Assembly (NCBI GenBank): GCA_008360955.1
Contig: LUCM01010076.1
Location: forward strand, 1-64,000
Length of the DNA stretch: 64,000 bases
Reading direction: 5' to 3'
Source of the DNA: Fasciolopsis buskii
Taxonomy: Eukaryota > Platyhelminthes > Trematoda > Plagiorchiida > Fasciolidae
The notes under the pieces were generated by a model. The model was not told the DNA's origin. It saw only the letters and a list, made by a program, of their open reading frames with translations, and did not search any database. A program made the translations under genes and the position numbers. This document shows, piece after piece, positions 1 through 11,299 of the stretch. How positions within the stretch are numbered: the first letter of the stretch is position 1; each line of letters opens with the position of its first letter.

Positions 1-1080
1 AAAGAATTGCTGCAGACACCTTAATGAGGCAATTATTATTTTTGGTTCCGAATTCAAAGAAGCAATCTGCAAACAATCCGAGAGAATTGAAAAATCACGG
101 AATTGAAATCTCCTAGAGTCCTAGAGACTTGAATAAAATTTCGTAATATATACAAAGGAAGCAGTGTGAGTAATAGCTAGACAAATATCATGGCCTCTAG
201 CATCAATAGTCTAGAGAAGGATTTTATTCTCAAGAGAATTTCTCGGATTGTGGTTTGCTAGTCACAATCCAAGTGTCATCAGACAGAGTAGAATAACCCA
301 GCTTGAAGATTCAACTTATCAGCTAATCGAGGCATTATGATCAGGTCACACCAATGTGCTCGCATTCAATGATACTACAAGTTTATTTATTTTGAATTTT
401 TTCAGTCGATGTATGTTTGCGCGATCGATTTAATCTTCCCATGCTGATATTAGAAATTTACGAAGAAATAACCTTTTAGCCTTCATTATTTCGAGATTTT
501 TTCGATACAAATTCAGCGAATCTCTAAACTGTACTCTTGCGTATTGGTTGCTTTCTTTAATTTGTCTGTGAAATTCGCGGTTTCATAGTCAAATGTGGCT
601 TTCTTCACAATGCCAAAACTGAAACCTTGGTTATTTTTTTATAAATGTCAGCTAAACCTCGTCTTTGTAAGTTAGATACTTTTTACTCGGGAAGCTGCTA
701 TCGTCCCCTCTATTTCTTTCAAGAAAACTCACCTGTCCCCTTTTTACGTTATATATTCCCGGTTCAAATTTTTCTTTTACCTTATGGAGGTTGCATATTT
801 GCTATCGGCTTTCAGTGTGCATAAGTAATCTAGCAAACCAATTACAGTGCCTATACTAGTGTACTAGTTCACTAGTTTACCGTTTTGCTAGTTTGTTAGT
901 TTAGTGACAATTATTTAAATCAGCAACCTGATTCTGTCGAAACACCAATGAAAATTTTCTGCAACCTATCCAGACAGTCTTTTGATGATTCTCTGGCCGA
1001 TAAAATACTGAGCTCATTAGGCTAATCAGATACATAGGATAAGTATTTGGACTCATCAATAACCAAATCCGAAAAGACAC
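1..1080. other. Unassigned A+T-rich DNA
   Basis: No gene, tRNA or recognisable repeat family is visible. The only structure is a short imperfect repeat at about 850-905, where variants of an 'actagt/ctagtt' unit recur several times within 55 bases. This is a simple low-complexity patch. Confidence 0.5.
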
Positions 1081-1103
1081 TAAGAGCCAAACATCAGGAG
1101 CAA

Positions 1104-1512
1104 TCAACAACCTTCAGTGAGCAACATGAGCTCCGGGAAAGATACGAGAGAACAGTAATCGCACACCGAGATAAGTGGGACCGTTGACAGTGCCGTACTT
1201 CTTTGCTGCAGTAGTCTTTTATTTATAAAATAGATTTTACCATTACTTCGATTTGAGGCTCTCGCTGGAGGCGACAGGCAAACTTTTCCTGTAAAATGCA
1301 ATTAGTGATTTGTTTCTACCATAGTTCTTGCACCTATATTTATTCGCCCCTAAATCGTGATTGAATTGTAGCTCACCAGCGGGCAGATCTGGATAATTCC
1401 CGTTCTCCTCCTTGCTACTGTCAACTTTGTCATTAGCCAGAGTTTGGAAGTAAACACATCGAACACAGGATAAGAGTATGAGATAACATGCGTGGGAAAA
1501 AGCTTTCAACGT
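1104..1512 (-). pseudogene. Possible decayed two-exon secreted-protein gene (Kunitz-like?)
   Basis: Not recognised with certainty. On the minus strand an open frame from 1512 to 1377 encodes a leader-like peptide (hydrophobic core CYLILLSCV), followed by a consensus donor (G|GTGAGC) at 1376. An 88-base intron would end in TTTTACAG at 1289, and the frame continues in phase 1 from 1288 to a stop at 1104. The second part starts K-V-C-L-x-P-P and has Y-F-x-N 16 residues after that Cys, the spacing seen in the first half of Kunitz inhibitor domains. The second Kunitz cysteine is replaced by Asn and the C-terminal cysteine pattern (GGC, NNF) is not seen. There is no ATG: the codon where a start would be expected (1510-1512) is ACG. 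Seen: the frames, splice signals and missing start. Known: single Kunitz genes in worms often have a leader exon and a phase-1 intron. Inferred: a dead member of such a family. A chance arrangement remains quite possible. Confidence 0.25.
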
Positions 1513-1565
1513 GCACTCAGGTCTTAACGAGAAATTCAGCTAATCGAAATTGATGGCTAAAAAGC

Positions 1566-1573
1566 TTTTTATA
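1566..1573 (-). promoter_or_regulatory. TATA box upstream of leader-like frame
   Basis: The minus strand reads GGGGTATAAAAAGC here, a good TATA box in a G-rich context, about 55-60 bases before the leader-like frame that begins near 1512. A start of transcription about 30 bases downstream would leave a very short 5' untranslated region. The spacing is what makes the neighbouring frame worth noting. Confidence 0.3.
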
Positions 1574-1639
1574 CCCCAAGGGAGGTGAATTCATAGGAAA
1601 TGAATAAGGAAATTGTGGAAGAATGGGTTGCTTTAATTT

Positions 1640-2920
1640 TTAAGGTGAAATCACTCGAGGAAGAGTAGTGAGGATCAGTTAAGAAGTGGAAATGAAAAAC
1701 GTACTTCGTAATAATATTTACATAAGGTGCTCTAGGTTGCACTCACAAATACCAGTTTCCGCAGCTCAGGTTATGTTCTTATAAACAGGCCAAAAGGAAA
1801 CCTGCAATTACTACGTTCTGTCCCTTGTAAGAAAAAATCAGTTATGACAGATTATTCTCGAACTTAATGATTGTCCGAATAATTGATTGGATTGACGCAT
1901 GTAGAGATGATATATTTTATTTATTTGACTTTGAGAGTGCCCAGAATGGGTTAGCAGTCCAAAATGAAAACAAACGCCTGAAAATAAATATCCTTCTTTG
2001 TTTACAAATCGATGTGGAGAGCAGAGAGCATCCATGAAAGTAGTTCTATATTCGGAATGTTTTTACGCAGTAATTTCAAAGAACTTTATTATTTCCGCAG
2101 TCACACCTAAGAACAGAGAGAAACCACTGCATAAAATGGGACATGACATCTACACAGTGCTTTTCTATCCCTATAATGAGATTCTAAATGTGATAACCTT
2201 AAGGTCCGCTTTAGTCGAATTGATGGTTTACTGTAGTTTTCACATATCTATCGTAAGCTGTCGGCTTTAAAAATCACGAAAAACTTCACGTTTACTTTAT
2301 CTGACTTTCCGGTAATCATCTGCGGTGTTCAGATTGGATGCAGACTCAGAGGCCGTATTAAGGTCGAGACACCAGTTTGCTAGCTGCAGCTGTTTTTGTC
2401 TGTTTAATAAGCTCTGGGCTGATCTGGTCCGTCAGTAGGGCTTTCGAGTTTTGTGGCATTCATTTAGGACTTACAAGTCAGAACTCATTGATAGATCACT
2501 CTCAGGTAGTTTTGTCCATTATTTCTTCGACAACCTTCATTTTAGACAACACCCTCATTGGCCTCTACAATCTCACGAATACCAGATGTTTGTCAACTAC
2601 GGCGAAGGGCAATCGCTTCGATTTTGTTGTCAAATTCATAGTTGACTTTAGTCCGGACTGTGAATCATTTATTGGACCCCCTTACCTTCTAATTTCGAGG
2701 AAAAAGGAACCATTACAGCTTTTTAAAGGAACTGATTTCCGTGAACCAAACATAATGACTACCAGGCTGCGCCGGCCACAAGACTATTAATTCCGGGTTA
2801 CTTTTGCACTATCAAATTATTGATAAATGCCGCGTAACAGATTGCCGTAAGTTCGTTCGTTGCAAATATATTTCACTCAAAATGATCGCTCTCAATAAGC
2901 TGTCAATCAATTTACGTGGA
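1640..2920. other. Unassigned DNA with one long chance-like frame
   Basis: A plus-strand frame at 2377-2790 stays open for 137 codons and begins with a hydrophobic run. It has no ATG at its head, no TATA box and no family motif, so it is not called as a gene. Nothing else is recognisable. Confidence 0.4.
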
Positions 2921-2922
2921 AT

Positions 2923-3097
2923 GGTCTGTGTTGCGCAAAATGGACTCTGTGTTGTGCGCTAATGGGTGACAATTAGTCCAGAAAATCATAAGCTCTCGAT
3001 CTTCTGCGCTGGCTTGGCTTCCCAGTTCGAGCGAGATAGAACTGAACTGCGGGTAATCATTCAACCGCCGGATGAAGCAACTGAGCTACGATTCCAC
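2923..3097 (-). repeat. tRNA-derived SINE-like unit
   Basis: The minus strand from 3097 carries a near-perfect RNA polymerase III A box (TAGCTCAGTTG, about 3079-3089). About 40 bases on, there is a B-box-like GTTCAGTTCT (3038-3048), which is the normal spacing of a tRNA gene. The arms do not fold into a full cloverleaf and the head runs on into non-tRNA sequence. That body ends with two near-copies of a 17-20 base motif built on GCGCAACACAGA (2923-2961). This is the build of a tRNA-headed SINE rather than a working tRNA. The family is not identified, and no second copy of this type was found in the window. Confidence 0.4.
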
Positions 3098-3483
3098 GTT
3101 TCTCAGTGGTCGTATTTAATTTTGTTATAACATATTTATTCATAGTAAAACGTTCATGAGTTGGGATAACGAAGCCGCATGGCGCATTATTCAAAAACTT
3201 TCCAGGTCGAAATAATTTGGGGACTGTAGCCCGATCGCAGTAATTAGCATAAGACTATATTTCATAAGCAAGCACGGCATCTGATCTACGCATCAAATAC
3301 GTGCAGGGGAACATTCCGTGGAATTAATCACAAGAGCAATGAAATCAGTCAAGTTAATGCTATCAGCTGGTCAAAATCTTGGTCCAAATGGGCTAGACAT
3401 CTAAGCGCATGCATACTGGCCTTGAACGTAGGTCCACATTTGTCCGTTTCATATGCTTCTGATCCCCAAATATGCTAATGTGT

Positions 3484-3517
3484 ATATGTATGTGCGTGGG
3501 TGTGTTTGTGTGTGTCA
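3484..3517. repeat. GT-rich microsatellite
   Basis: An imperfect (GT)n run with TATG and GGGT interruptions. It is a short simple repeat. Confidence 0.6.
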
Positions 3518-3519
3518 GA

Positions 3520-5080
3520 CTCACCATTGCCCTCGTACCCAAGACCGTGCGAATTGTAGGGTATTATTGGACCATGCACCGAGGATAAAATGTGCCAAGC
3601 TAGTTGTTACTTCACCACATGGTCCGTAATGTGATACGTAAGCATAAAACCATAATAAAACTTAATCTGAATTATTAACTCGGTAAATTAAATTGAATAG
3701 TATAGCTATGATCTTCGGGCCTATATGAGTGCCCTCAAAATATTGCTAGTTCTTACCTTAACATGGTTTTTCCAGGAATTTCTCCGATAGCCGAGTGAAG
3801 GTGGCATGTTTCTTAACGTCGAGACTACATATGCAACTGCCGCCAGATGGAGTCCCAGAAGCAGAAGATTCAACGTTGACTATGTAGTCTTCTTTTCCAT
3901 TGCTGGTCACTTTGACTAGGTTGACAAATTATAAGTAATCGTTCTTCTGGTGGCTTTGATCAATTTTCTGTTGCAAAGACTTTGCAATCAAGCAAACAGT
4001 AAAACGCTATTTACGCTTTGCCAACAGAAAAATGAAAATCCACATTCTTTTTTTAATTCCATGGAAGTTCATCTTAGTTGTATCCTATGAGCTCAAATTC
4101 TGTTTTGAGGCTGATCCAGATTGCGGATATCTTTATGCTTTCACCTTGGTCAGGACTGCCAAGCTTGCCGTTTCATTCTAAGTTGACGATTTATAGATGA
4201 ATATCAACCGCTGAATGAGGACCGACCTGACTGGCATATAAACACACCTTCTATAGTGGATACACTTATCTGTACTCATTGGTGGTAACCCCAGTGGATC
4301 GCGCTATTTGCTATTAACAGCGGGCTGGATGTTAAACCTTTGGTACGTCAACCTAAAAACTCCAAGATTCTGACCATGTGGAATCACGGCATTTTATGAA
4401 TCGGTCGTAGACCCTACATACACTTGTCGCGCACCTCAGTGTTAACCACGGGTGTCTGGAATGTTTTTAAAAAAGGAGTGAACATGATATAACAACTGCC
4501 GAAATCTCGACCACTTTTTCAATACTACAACAAGATGGAAGTATTTCAAATAAGGCATATATGAAGCAATCTCTTCGTGCAGAGTAACAAAGGCACAGTG
4601 AGCCGCGATTCAAGATGACTGATAAGAAAAAGGGTCTTTTGTTCAAGCTACGGACAGCACAAATATTTATATCAAGAGTGGGATTCCACTAAAATCATTC
4701 AAGTTTTCATATTGGTTAATGAGGTGAACGAGTAACGAGGTGCCGATTACACGCAGTTGGACATCAGACAGAAAAATTTACGTTTAAAGGTCTGAAATGA
4801 AACCAAGAAGATGGAAAAAGGACCTCGTGCTGAGCTTTCAAAGCCCACTTCCAAATCGATAATGCAATTGCCTTTGATACGGTGTTATTGTTCTGTGTTG
4901 GTTATTCCGTCCTTTGGTTCTTTGCGGTTAGTAACCAACGGAGAACTCCATTCAGCTGACATCACATTAAGCTTGTTGTTAGTGCAAGATTCTTACGTGG
5001 TCTGCGGGAAAATCTGGGGCTGTCTTCACTGATCTAGGTATCTCAGTGATTTTGTGGCATTGCACCTCAGACTATCTAAC
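3520..5080. other. Unassigned DNA
   Basis: No recognisable gene, RNA or repeat. A 73-codon plus-strand frame at 4811-5032 starts with ATG but has no family motif, promoter signal or convincing splice partner. Confidence 0.4.
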
Positions 5081-5084
5081 TTAC

Positions 5085-5204
5085 ACATCTTTCATACTTT
5101 GCGCTACAGAACGGTATGCCTAGAAGGGTCCCATATTTTGGTTCCACCTTTGTTTCTCTCTTTTCTTTCCTTGATGGCGATTTGAAGGGTTGGTAAAATT
5201 TGGG
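5085..5204 (-). CDS. Candidate internal exon, function unknown
   Basis: Not recognised. On the minus strand an AG acceptor (TTTAAACAG, ending at 5205) opens a 120-base frame of exactly 40 codons. It ends at a full-consensus GTAAGT donor (5084-5079). The exon is phase 0 at both ends, so it could be included or skipped without changing frame. The peptide is Lys/Glu-rich in its middle (SPSRKEKRETKVEPKYG) and ends in AKYERC. Seen: open frame and both splice signals. Inferred: a coding exon of a host gene whose other exons cannot be placed. The polypyrimidine tract is weak, so chance is a real alternative. Confidence 0.25.
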
Positions 5205-5209
5205 CTGTT

Positions 5210-6430
5210 TAAATGCAGCAAAACTGAAACGTAATTCATTCCCAGTAGGATTCGTAGTCGGGACCAAGCAGACGAATGAGGATGTCGTGTAGAACTGGTT
5301 TACTAGAGACCCTCATCCATCCAAGCATACACTGGGCCTATCGGGCACATATCAACCTACGAAGTTTTGCAACAAACAAATGTACTACTTTTGTCAAGAG
5401 GTAAGTTCATCGAATCATGGACGAAAAGCACCTGATTTTTCTTTTCAAGGGATTGAGGTATAGCAAAAGTAATCAAACCTCGTGAAGTAGCTTGTCAAAC
5501 AAGGATGGCCTTATATGTCAATTATGCAATGGCTTCCCAAAGTAAACCAAATATTGCGAGATATGTGGACGTTTTCAAGTCTGGAATACACTTGTCACCG
5601 ATTATTAGTTATTTTCCTACAGCAACTTAGGATTTCCATTGCCGTTAATGAAATTCGAGGAGTAGATAGTAAGATTCTGAGTGGCACCAAATAGATGAAA
5701 TTAGAACGCAAAATCTGATATCGGGGACTTCGACTGTACTGGGGCAAGACATGCTGCGACGACATGCGCATTCTGCCCAACAGTGTGACTCTTAAAAGCT
5801 CAAGCTATGGTGACTGCAAAAGAAGAACTAACAGACAAAGAATTTGCAGGAAAATTGCTGTGAAAATATATGGATTGTGTCGTGTGTTTTGCCGCAGTTC
5901 GTTCTACTGGCGCATATTTGCATTGTCGTTGTTGGACTGATGAGAATATGAGATATTTCCATAGGTTAATTTCAAATCCCTCAATGGGATTCACACGGGT
6001 CCGGCTTTTTAATACTCGTCTTCAGACCAGTACATTACGGATATCAATTATTTTTGTGGAATTTCATAATTTTAATCCTCAGTGTTAATAGTAAGGCAAA
6101 AGAATGAATTCGGATTTGGATATGAAAGGACTAATCACTAGATTCACAAATCCTGTCTATTTGTCTTGGTACCTTGGTAACCTTAGGCTGAGGAAATTGT
6201 AGAGCTTTGGTGAAAGTTTTGAGGTGCAGGATATCCCAAATGGATTTAGTTCATACAGTATCAGTTCATTTGTTGCCTCATATTATCTGTAGTAGATTCA
6301 GTGATTTTCTTCTGTTGCTTTCAGAAAGTTTACATTTGCGCAGTATGTCCCGGCACTCTAAATAAGCAGATTCAGCACATACTTCCTCTCAATAAAATTG
6401 AAATTTATCGGTTTATGTCATTTCACGAGA
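5210..6430. other. Unassigned DNA
   Basis: Only short overlapping chance frames on both strands (for example 5870-6088 plus and 5800-5994 minus). No motif, promoter or repeat could be recognised. Confidence 0.4.
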
Positions 6431-6440
6431 TTGTCAGAAA

Positions 6441-6505
6441 GCGCTTAATCAAGAGCTCGTCGTCGTGAGCTTTGCACATGGGTGTCAGGCGTTCGAATCT
6501 ACTCA
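6441..6505 (+). repeat. Degenerate tRNA-like sequence (possible SINE head)
   Basis: An A-box-like segment (GCTTAATCAAGAGC, 6443-6456) is followed about 40 bases later by a B box (GCGTTCGAATCT, 6489-6500). The spacing is tRNA-like, but no complete cloverleaf can be drawn. It is best read as the head of an old tRNA-derived SINE. Confidence 0.25.
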
Positions 6506-6519
6506 TCGCTGGTCATCTC

Positions 6520-9500
6520 ATGGTTTGACAGCTATTCAAAGCAAACTCCAATGTTGCTTTGCAAAGCAATGGAGGTAAAATGGTCACAAAGGCTAGGGGT
6601 TTATAATGCGAACCATACAGAGAATCCGCTTTGTTGTAGCGAATACGCAAAGCACATCAATACTGAAAGACAGGCAAAAATAGTACGGAATTCCGGAGGC
6701 ATAGTTTGGATAGCAGAACGCTTTATTCTCTGAAGCGGAGAGAAAATATCCGACGATAAGTCATTTAATTATTTTGCTGTTACTATGGTAGTCAAAATGC
6801 ATCGCATTACCGCCTTCACTGATAATTTTCTTATTAGTAAATCCGCATTTTTATGAAAGAATGTTGAGTTAAATAAACGTATTACGAATTACGTCCATGA
6901 TAGGGTCATTGTTGTTCTGCACATCACAAGTTGCTGATTTTAGTCGAAGAAGCACGGTGCACTAAAATCTTTAACAGGGATATCTAGTATGGTAAAAGTA
7001 ATATTCAGATGAGTTTACTTTTGCATAACGGTGACGTCGACCGTACGGTCTTCATCTCATCGACCACGATAAACATTTTGGCGCTCTCTGCTTTAAATGG
7101 CTCTAAGTTTCCCAACTTCGTCTGTTGATACCGAGTCATCAACAGAAATTCGGAAAGGGATGATAACCTTGATTCGGAAAAGCCAGTGGATAGCTGACAA
7201 ACTGATCCAGCTTCGACAGACGTGCGGTTGTGCATGAACTTCGTCTAGGTGGTTTATCCTGACAACCGACCGGTAAATTAGAATGATCTACTAAGTTGAA
7301 CTTAAGTGTTTGCAAATCTATCGACAGCAGAAATCCAGGACCGCCTACTGATCGCTTGGAACGGAACCTACATCGGGGACTTTGAGTAATGTCAAATTAC
7401 TTCTGAGCAAATGAGGTGACCATCTTCTAGCAGTTCAGAAGAGCGCCTTCCGCTTCTCCTTGTCCATGCTCCTCTGGATACTACGACACACTTCAAAAGC
7501 TGGATCCAGTTTTGAACCTTGGATGAACGAGAAAACAGATCCAGTTCTTACATACTAAGAAGCTTCATTACGAGACATCAATTGTGCTGCTTGCGCCCGA
7601 GGCAGTTGCATTGATTGTGATCGACTGTAATAAGGCGAGGGCCAAAATTGCTAGGACTTACTGAAATAATTCTGACTGGAGCATTACGCGGGTTACGTTA
7701 GTCAGAAAATCAGAGCAACCAAAGTCAAGTACGGGTTCATTTGTCGGGCACTTGCTTGTATGCTGGAAGGAAAGAAACATCACTGAGGCAATAATTTGAG
7801 ACCAAATGCAACAGCGATGTGTTTGGCTTTCTCGTTCATTGGTCATCAGTATTCACATGGCCTCTTTTTGCAGTTGTTGGCTCCATCGAAGCCATACCAG
7901 TGTGTCAACTGATTGGCACACTTTTCCATATGGTTCGAATAAAGTTTGTCAAGTATAACCGTAAACCTTCTCTGATTAGGCGGAACTAGCCAACCATGTA
8001 AAGCGGGGCTTATCAACCTCGGATCAGGTTTAGTCACGATGGTTTGAAACAGTTATTGAAATAGGGCGAGGCTTGAACCAACGATACTGGTTTCAAACTT
8101 TTGGTCAGCTGTTTCGGTTGTTCACCTGTCCATTGCTGATTGCTATGGCGGAGGTGTACCAACAAGTGCTATTCTCTCTAATCGGATTGGTATGCAGCCA
8201 ACCAAGTATGAGTTCATTCTTTGTTACGAATTCATATCGGATAGTTTTGCCAATCACAGCCGACCTTTATTCACTAGCACTTACAGCTTCCAAACAAAGG
8301 AGATGCTAAATATAAGCCTGCCCATTTAGTGTCTAATTTCTTTTGATTTCGGACGGTTTCTCGGAAGTCCTTATCATACGTCCTAGAACATGAGCTGACA
8401 GAACCCTCGTCAACGAGCTCGCGGTTCGGTTTATCTCACTATCATACAATATAAGAAGTAAACAGAGATGAATGGTCCTATCTCTAGTGTGTAGTTGTGA
8501 TAATAATTTCGGCTATCACTGGTTTGGAAAATCGACCATTAAATGGATGTCTTTGTCTAACTGGTTTGCGATTTCTTCAACCTGTTTGTGTAGCTTGACA
8601 GTTATAGTGCATGGTTGCGATGTTGATAGCTTTGAAACCAGCGACAGTGTTGTGAAATTGTAAATTTTTATTTGTGATGATCGCAAAAGAAGGCCTTGTG
8701 GATTTGCAGGATTTATTCATCTCGTCGGCGCAAAGCGCATCCCAGTAAATTGACTTAGAACTTTCAAGAATCCATACTGATCAAAGTATTTCAGAGTTCT
8801 CGTATTCACCGCTGTTTCTGGACAACCTAGATGAGGAAGTGAACAAACGGTTTGCTCCAAAATGGCTAATCAAAGTCACCCTAGTTTCGTCCTGGTGTTT
8901 ACCAGTTAGAGAAAATTTCAGCGGTCCTATTCACGTGAGTGCAGTCCGGACCTAGATGGGTGTTGTCACCATGGGCAATCCCCGCAATCTGTTCTGCTTC
9001 CCACAGATCGTCCGTAGAACAGCACTTGGTACGGGGGAAAAATTTGAAGCTGACTGTTCACTCATCCACGAGCAAAAACCGACGAACTTGACACAGAACT
9101 GTACCAAACAATCCAGCTGATTTCAGGACCATATTTACTCCAGCATCATCCCCGTAAATCAGTACACATGTCAGTACATCTATCTTTTGGAGTAGAACCA
9201 AAAATGCGAAATAAGCTCTAACATGTCAAAGAGCTAGGCCCTAATCGTTTTTCCTAATTATATATAAGGAAGCGGTAATGTTTCCTAAAGTAAATGTGAA
9301 TTTCTTCTCACTGAAATTTATTCTGCGAATGAATTACATCTCTGTGGGGTTGCCATGGTAACTGGACCAGCCTCAAGTTAAAGGCCTTATCAGAGCAAAA
9401 TGTGTACTTTACTATATGGTGCAGCGCTTTTTCGATGCACTCCGAACCTCATTCAGTACAGAGTTCTTAGCTTGTCTGATGGAGGCGAAAGTCATTCAAG

Positions 9501-9830
9501 GTTTGCACTCTGCCGGTTGTACAACACTGGCGGAAAAGGGGTCTGGTTTATGAAGAAAACCGATGGGTAGCAGCGCCATTGTTTACGGAAAATAGCCACC
9601 ACGTACTTAGAAACCCGCATGATCTTCGACTTACTTTCAGTGTTCAGTTTCAAGAAGGCCTTATTCATCATCAGCTAAGCATTATTGGTCTACGAAAACC
9701 AAATATAAGGGATGCGACCAAGGAATTTAATGTTTCAAAGTTTCGCTCCCAGGGGTGTCCGCTGGAACGTTAGCCAAAGGTATTCACTTAGCAGTTAGTT
9801 TGCTCCTTCCACGGTGAACATTTCACTAAC
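6520..9830. other. Unassigned DNA, possible old repeats near 7.8-8.3 kb
   Basis: No gene is recognised. Minus-strand sequence around 8060-8100 contains GGTTCAAGCCTCG, which resembles a polymerase III B box, so part of 7.8-8.3 kb may be an old interspersed repeat; no second copy was seen. Frames at 8073-8309 (plus) and 7846-8037 (minus) have no family motif. A 64-codon frame at 9579-9773 lies just upstream of PLE copy 1 and could be its unrecognisable N-terminal region. Confidence 0.35.
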
Positions 9831-10050
9831 ATCAGTGAGTGAAACGATGCAGATTGTTATTTTATAATCAATGATGCTTATTTTCTTTCTTCACAACCAT
9901 TGCTTCTCGCTTCCTATTCCCAAGATCTACTACTTGCAAGGGCCTCACATATTAGGCTGACATTTGTTTCCCGTCAACTATCGACGGTTATAAATCAATG
10001 GCCCATTTGTTTGAGAATGCACAAGTAAACAGCCTCTAGTTGCTAATCCT

Positions 10051-10482
10051 TGTAATGTTTTTCATTGGAAGAATTAAATTTGAAAGGACGACGAATGTTT
10101 CTTTTAAACACCACCTCTTTTGTGCCATCGCACCAATCACAAATACTTAATACACCTGCATGACTATATCGAGAACAGTGGGATAGTGACAACTATTATC
10201 GTTTTCTACATACATATATGAGTTTAAATCTGACAACCAAAATTGTCGTCAAAAGGACGGGTTAGCATCACCTCATTGCTAGATGACATTTTATTAGTAG
10301 AGTTAGAAAATAGTCCACTCGAATCGTCAGTTCAAACACTTCATTTATACAAACGTTATGTGGATTACATTTTTGATGTAATCAACCTTTTCAAGAGAAT
10401 TAGCCAACCACTGAATAAATTTAACTCAGTGAGAATTTTTAAAAGAAATCAAACTGGAACAACTCAAATGTAAAATTTGCAA
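10051..10482 (+). pseudogene. PLE reverse transcriptase fragment (copy 1)
   Basis: Part of the reverse-transcriptase palm. ELNLKGRRM (frame 1 piece) matches ELNMKGRRM of the other copy. After a frameshift, DYIENSG matches DYIESNG, and the segment from LLDDILLVELE through LHLYKRYVDYIF matches the copy-2 region around the catalytic aspartates. YVDD has become YVDY at 10,357-10,368, so the second catalytic Asp is lost. The G-S-P-L-G substrate-binding motif has also decayed (SITSLL). The longest clean frame is 10,243-10,473, which has no genuine start codon. Clearly non-functional. Confidence 0.75.
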
Positions 10483-10909
10483 CAAAGATGAATTCGAACA
10501 GTGAAATAAAATTTATTGGCGTACTATTAAATCGCGGAGAATACGGCTTAGTTCGATGATTAGCACACAGTGGAATGAGCAAAACATCTATTTTCATGTT
10601 TCTGCACCTCACAGTTTGAAGGGGAAAATAATCAGATACATAAAACCAGAGCAAAATTATTTGCACAGAAGTTGGGCATGAGGGAGAACTTTAGACAATG
10701 AAAGGGTCACATACATTGAAAATGGCCACCCAAGTCTATTAGCTGATAGACTAATGAAGACGGAGAAGAAAATTACAAGGGGTATGGTGGTAGAGTGAAA
10801 CCTAGTGAACATTTACACGCTATTCCGTGGTCGCACGAAGAAGGCTTACGAGCGCTAAAAATAGACAGCTTAAGCAGCCTAGCTTCGAATCCTATTCAAA
10901 TCCTACCCC

Positions 10910-11287
10910 TTGGTGTCAAGACGGTTGAACGAGGAGGTTCCTGATTCTGCGGTCCTGTTCTGTGTAAAGTCATTCCTATGGTCCTGCGGGTCATTGCACA
11001 TTGGCCTCAGGACCAGGTTTTTGTCTGAACACATCCATGAGCACCACCCTGAATGGTTAAGCATTGGAAGAATTAAGCCACTTAACAGTGTGGTAGTCTC
11101 ACACCATGCGTGTAACCCAAGCTTTTCTGCTTTGTATAAACTTCGCGGTCAAAAGTCTGGACTGGCAGAGTGCTCTGCCCTGATTAGTGCGGATGCAGTC
11201 GTAATCCATTTTTACAGTCCTACACTCTGTGTGCAAAAAATAATTTGTGGGTTGATCGTCAACTCCGCTGATCCACCCTCCATCTAA
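10910..11287 (+). pseudogene. PLE GIY-YIG endonuclease domain (copy 1)
   Basis: A 125-codon open frame holding the C-terminal nuclease of the element. Residues 25-49 (SCGSLHIGLRT...EHIHEHHPEW) correspond to the CSCG-x-YIGRT...RI-EHHP core typical of PLE GIY-YIG domains. Residues 58-68 (LNSVVVSHHAC) and 91-110 (LISADAVV...SPTLCVQK) match the rest of the domain in order. The catalytic glutamate expected in the 'AEA' motif is Asp (D95), and the Tyr of YIG is His, so the enzyme is probably inactive even though this stretch is unbroken. The frame starts inside the domain without a proper ATG, as expected for the tail of a longer protein. Copy 2 encodes the same region in a more broken form. Confidence 0.75.
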
Positions 11288-11299
11288 ATGTAAAGGCTA

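Larger units (their letters stand above)
9840..11290 (+). mobile_element. Penelope-like retroelement, copy 1 (degraded)
   Basis: A decayed PLE covering part of the reverse transcriptase and the C-terminal GIY-YIG endonuclease. Reading the three plus frames in turn gives segments that align in order with the better-preserved copy at 27.6-29.3 kb: ELNLKGRRM near 10,063-10,096, the palm segment with PLESSVQTLHLYKRYVDY at 10,315-10,368, a thumb segment near 10,500-10,800, and the endonuclease at about 10,960-11,250. Frameshifts and stops separate them, and the catalytic YVDD is YVDY. The element cannot encode an active enzyme. Known: PLEs use the reverse transcriptase and GIY-YIG nuclease for target-primed insertion. 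The 5' limit is uncertain, because similarity fades below about 9,950. No terminal repeats were found. Confidence 0.75.

Noticed and set aside
2377..2790. A 137-codon plus frame with a leader-like hydrophobic start
   Set aside because: It starts at TTG, not ATG, lacks a TATA box or splice partner, and shows no family motif. The other frames in the region are open too.
9579..9773. Frame upstream of PLE copy 1 as the PLE N-terminus
   Set aside because: The position is right, but no segment could be aligned with confidence to copy 2 or to known PLE N-terminal regions.
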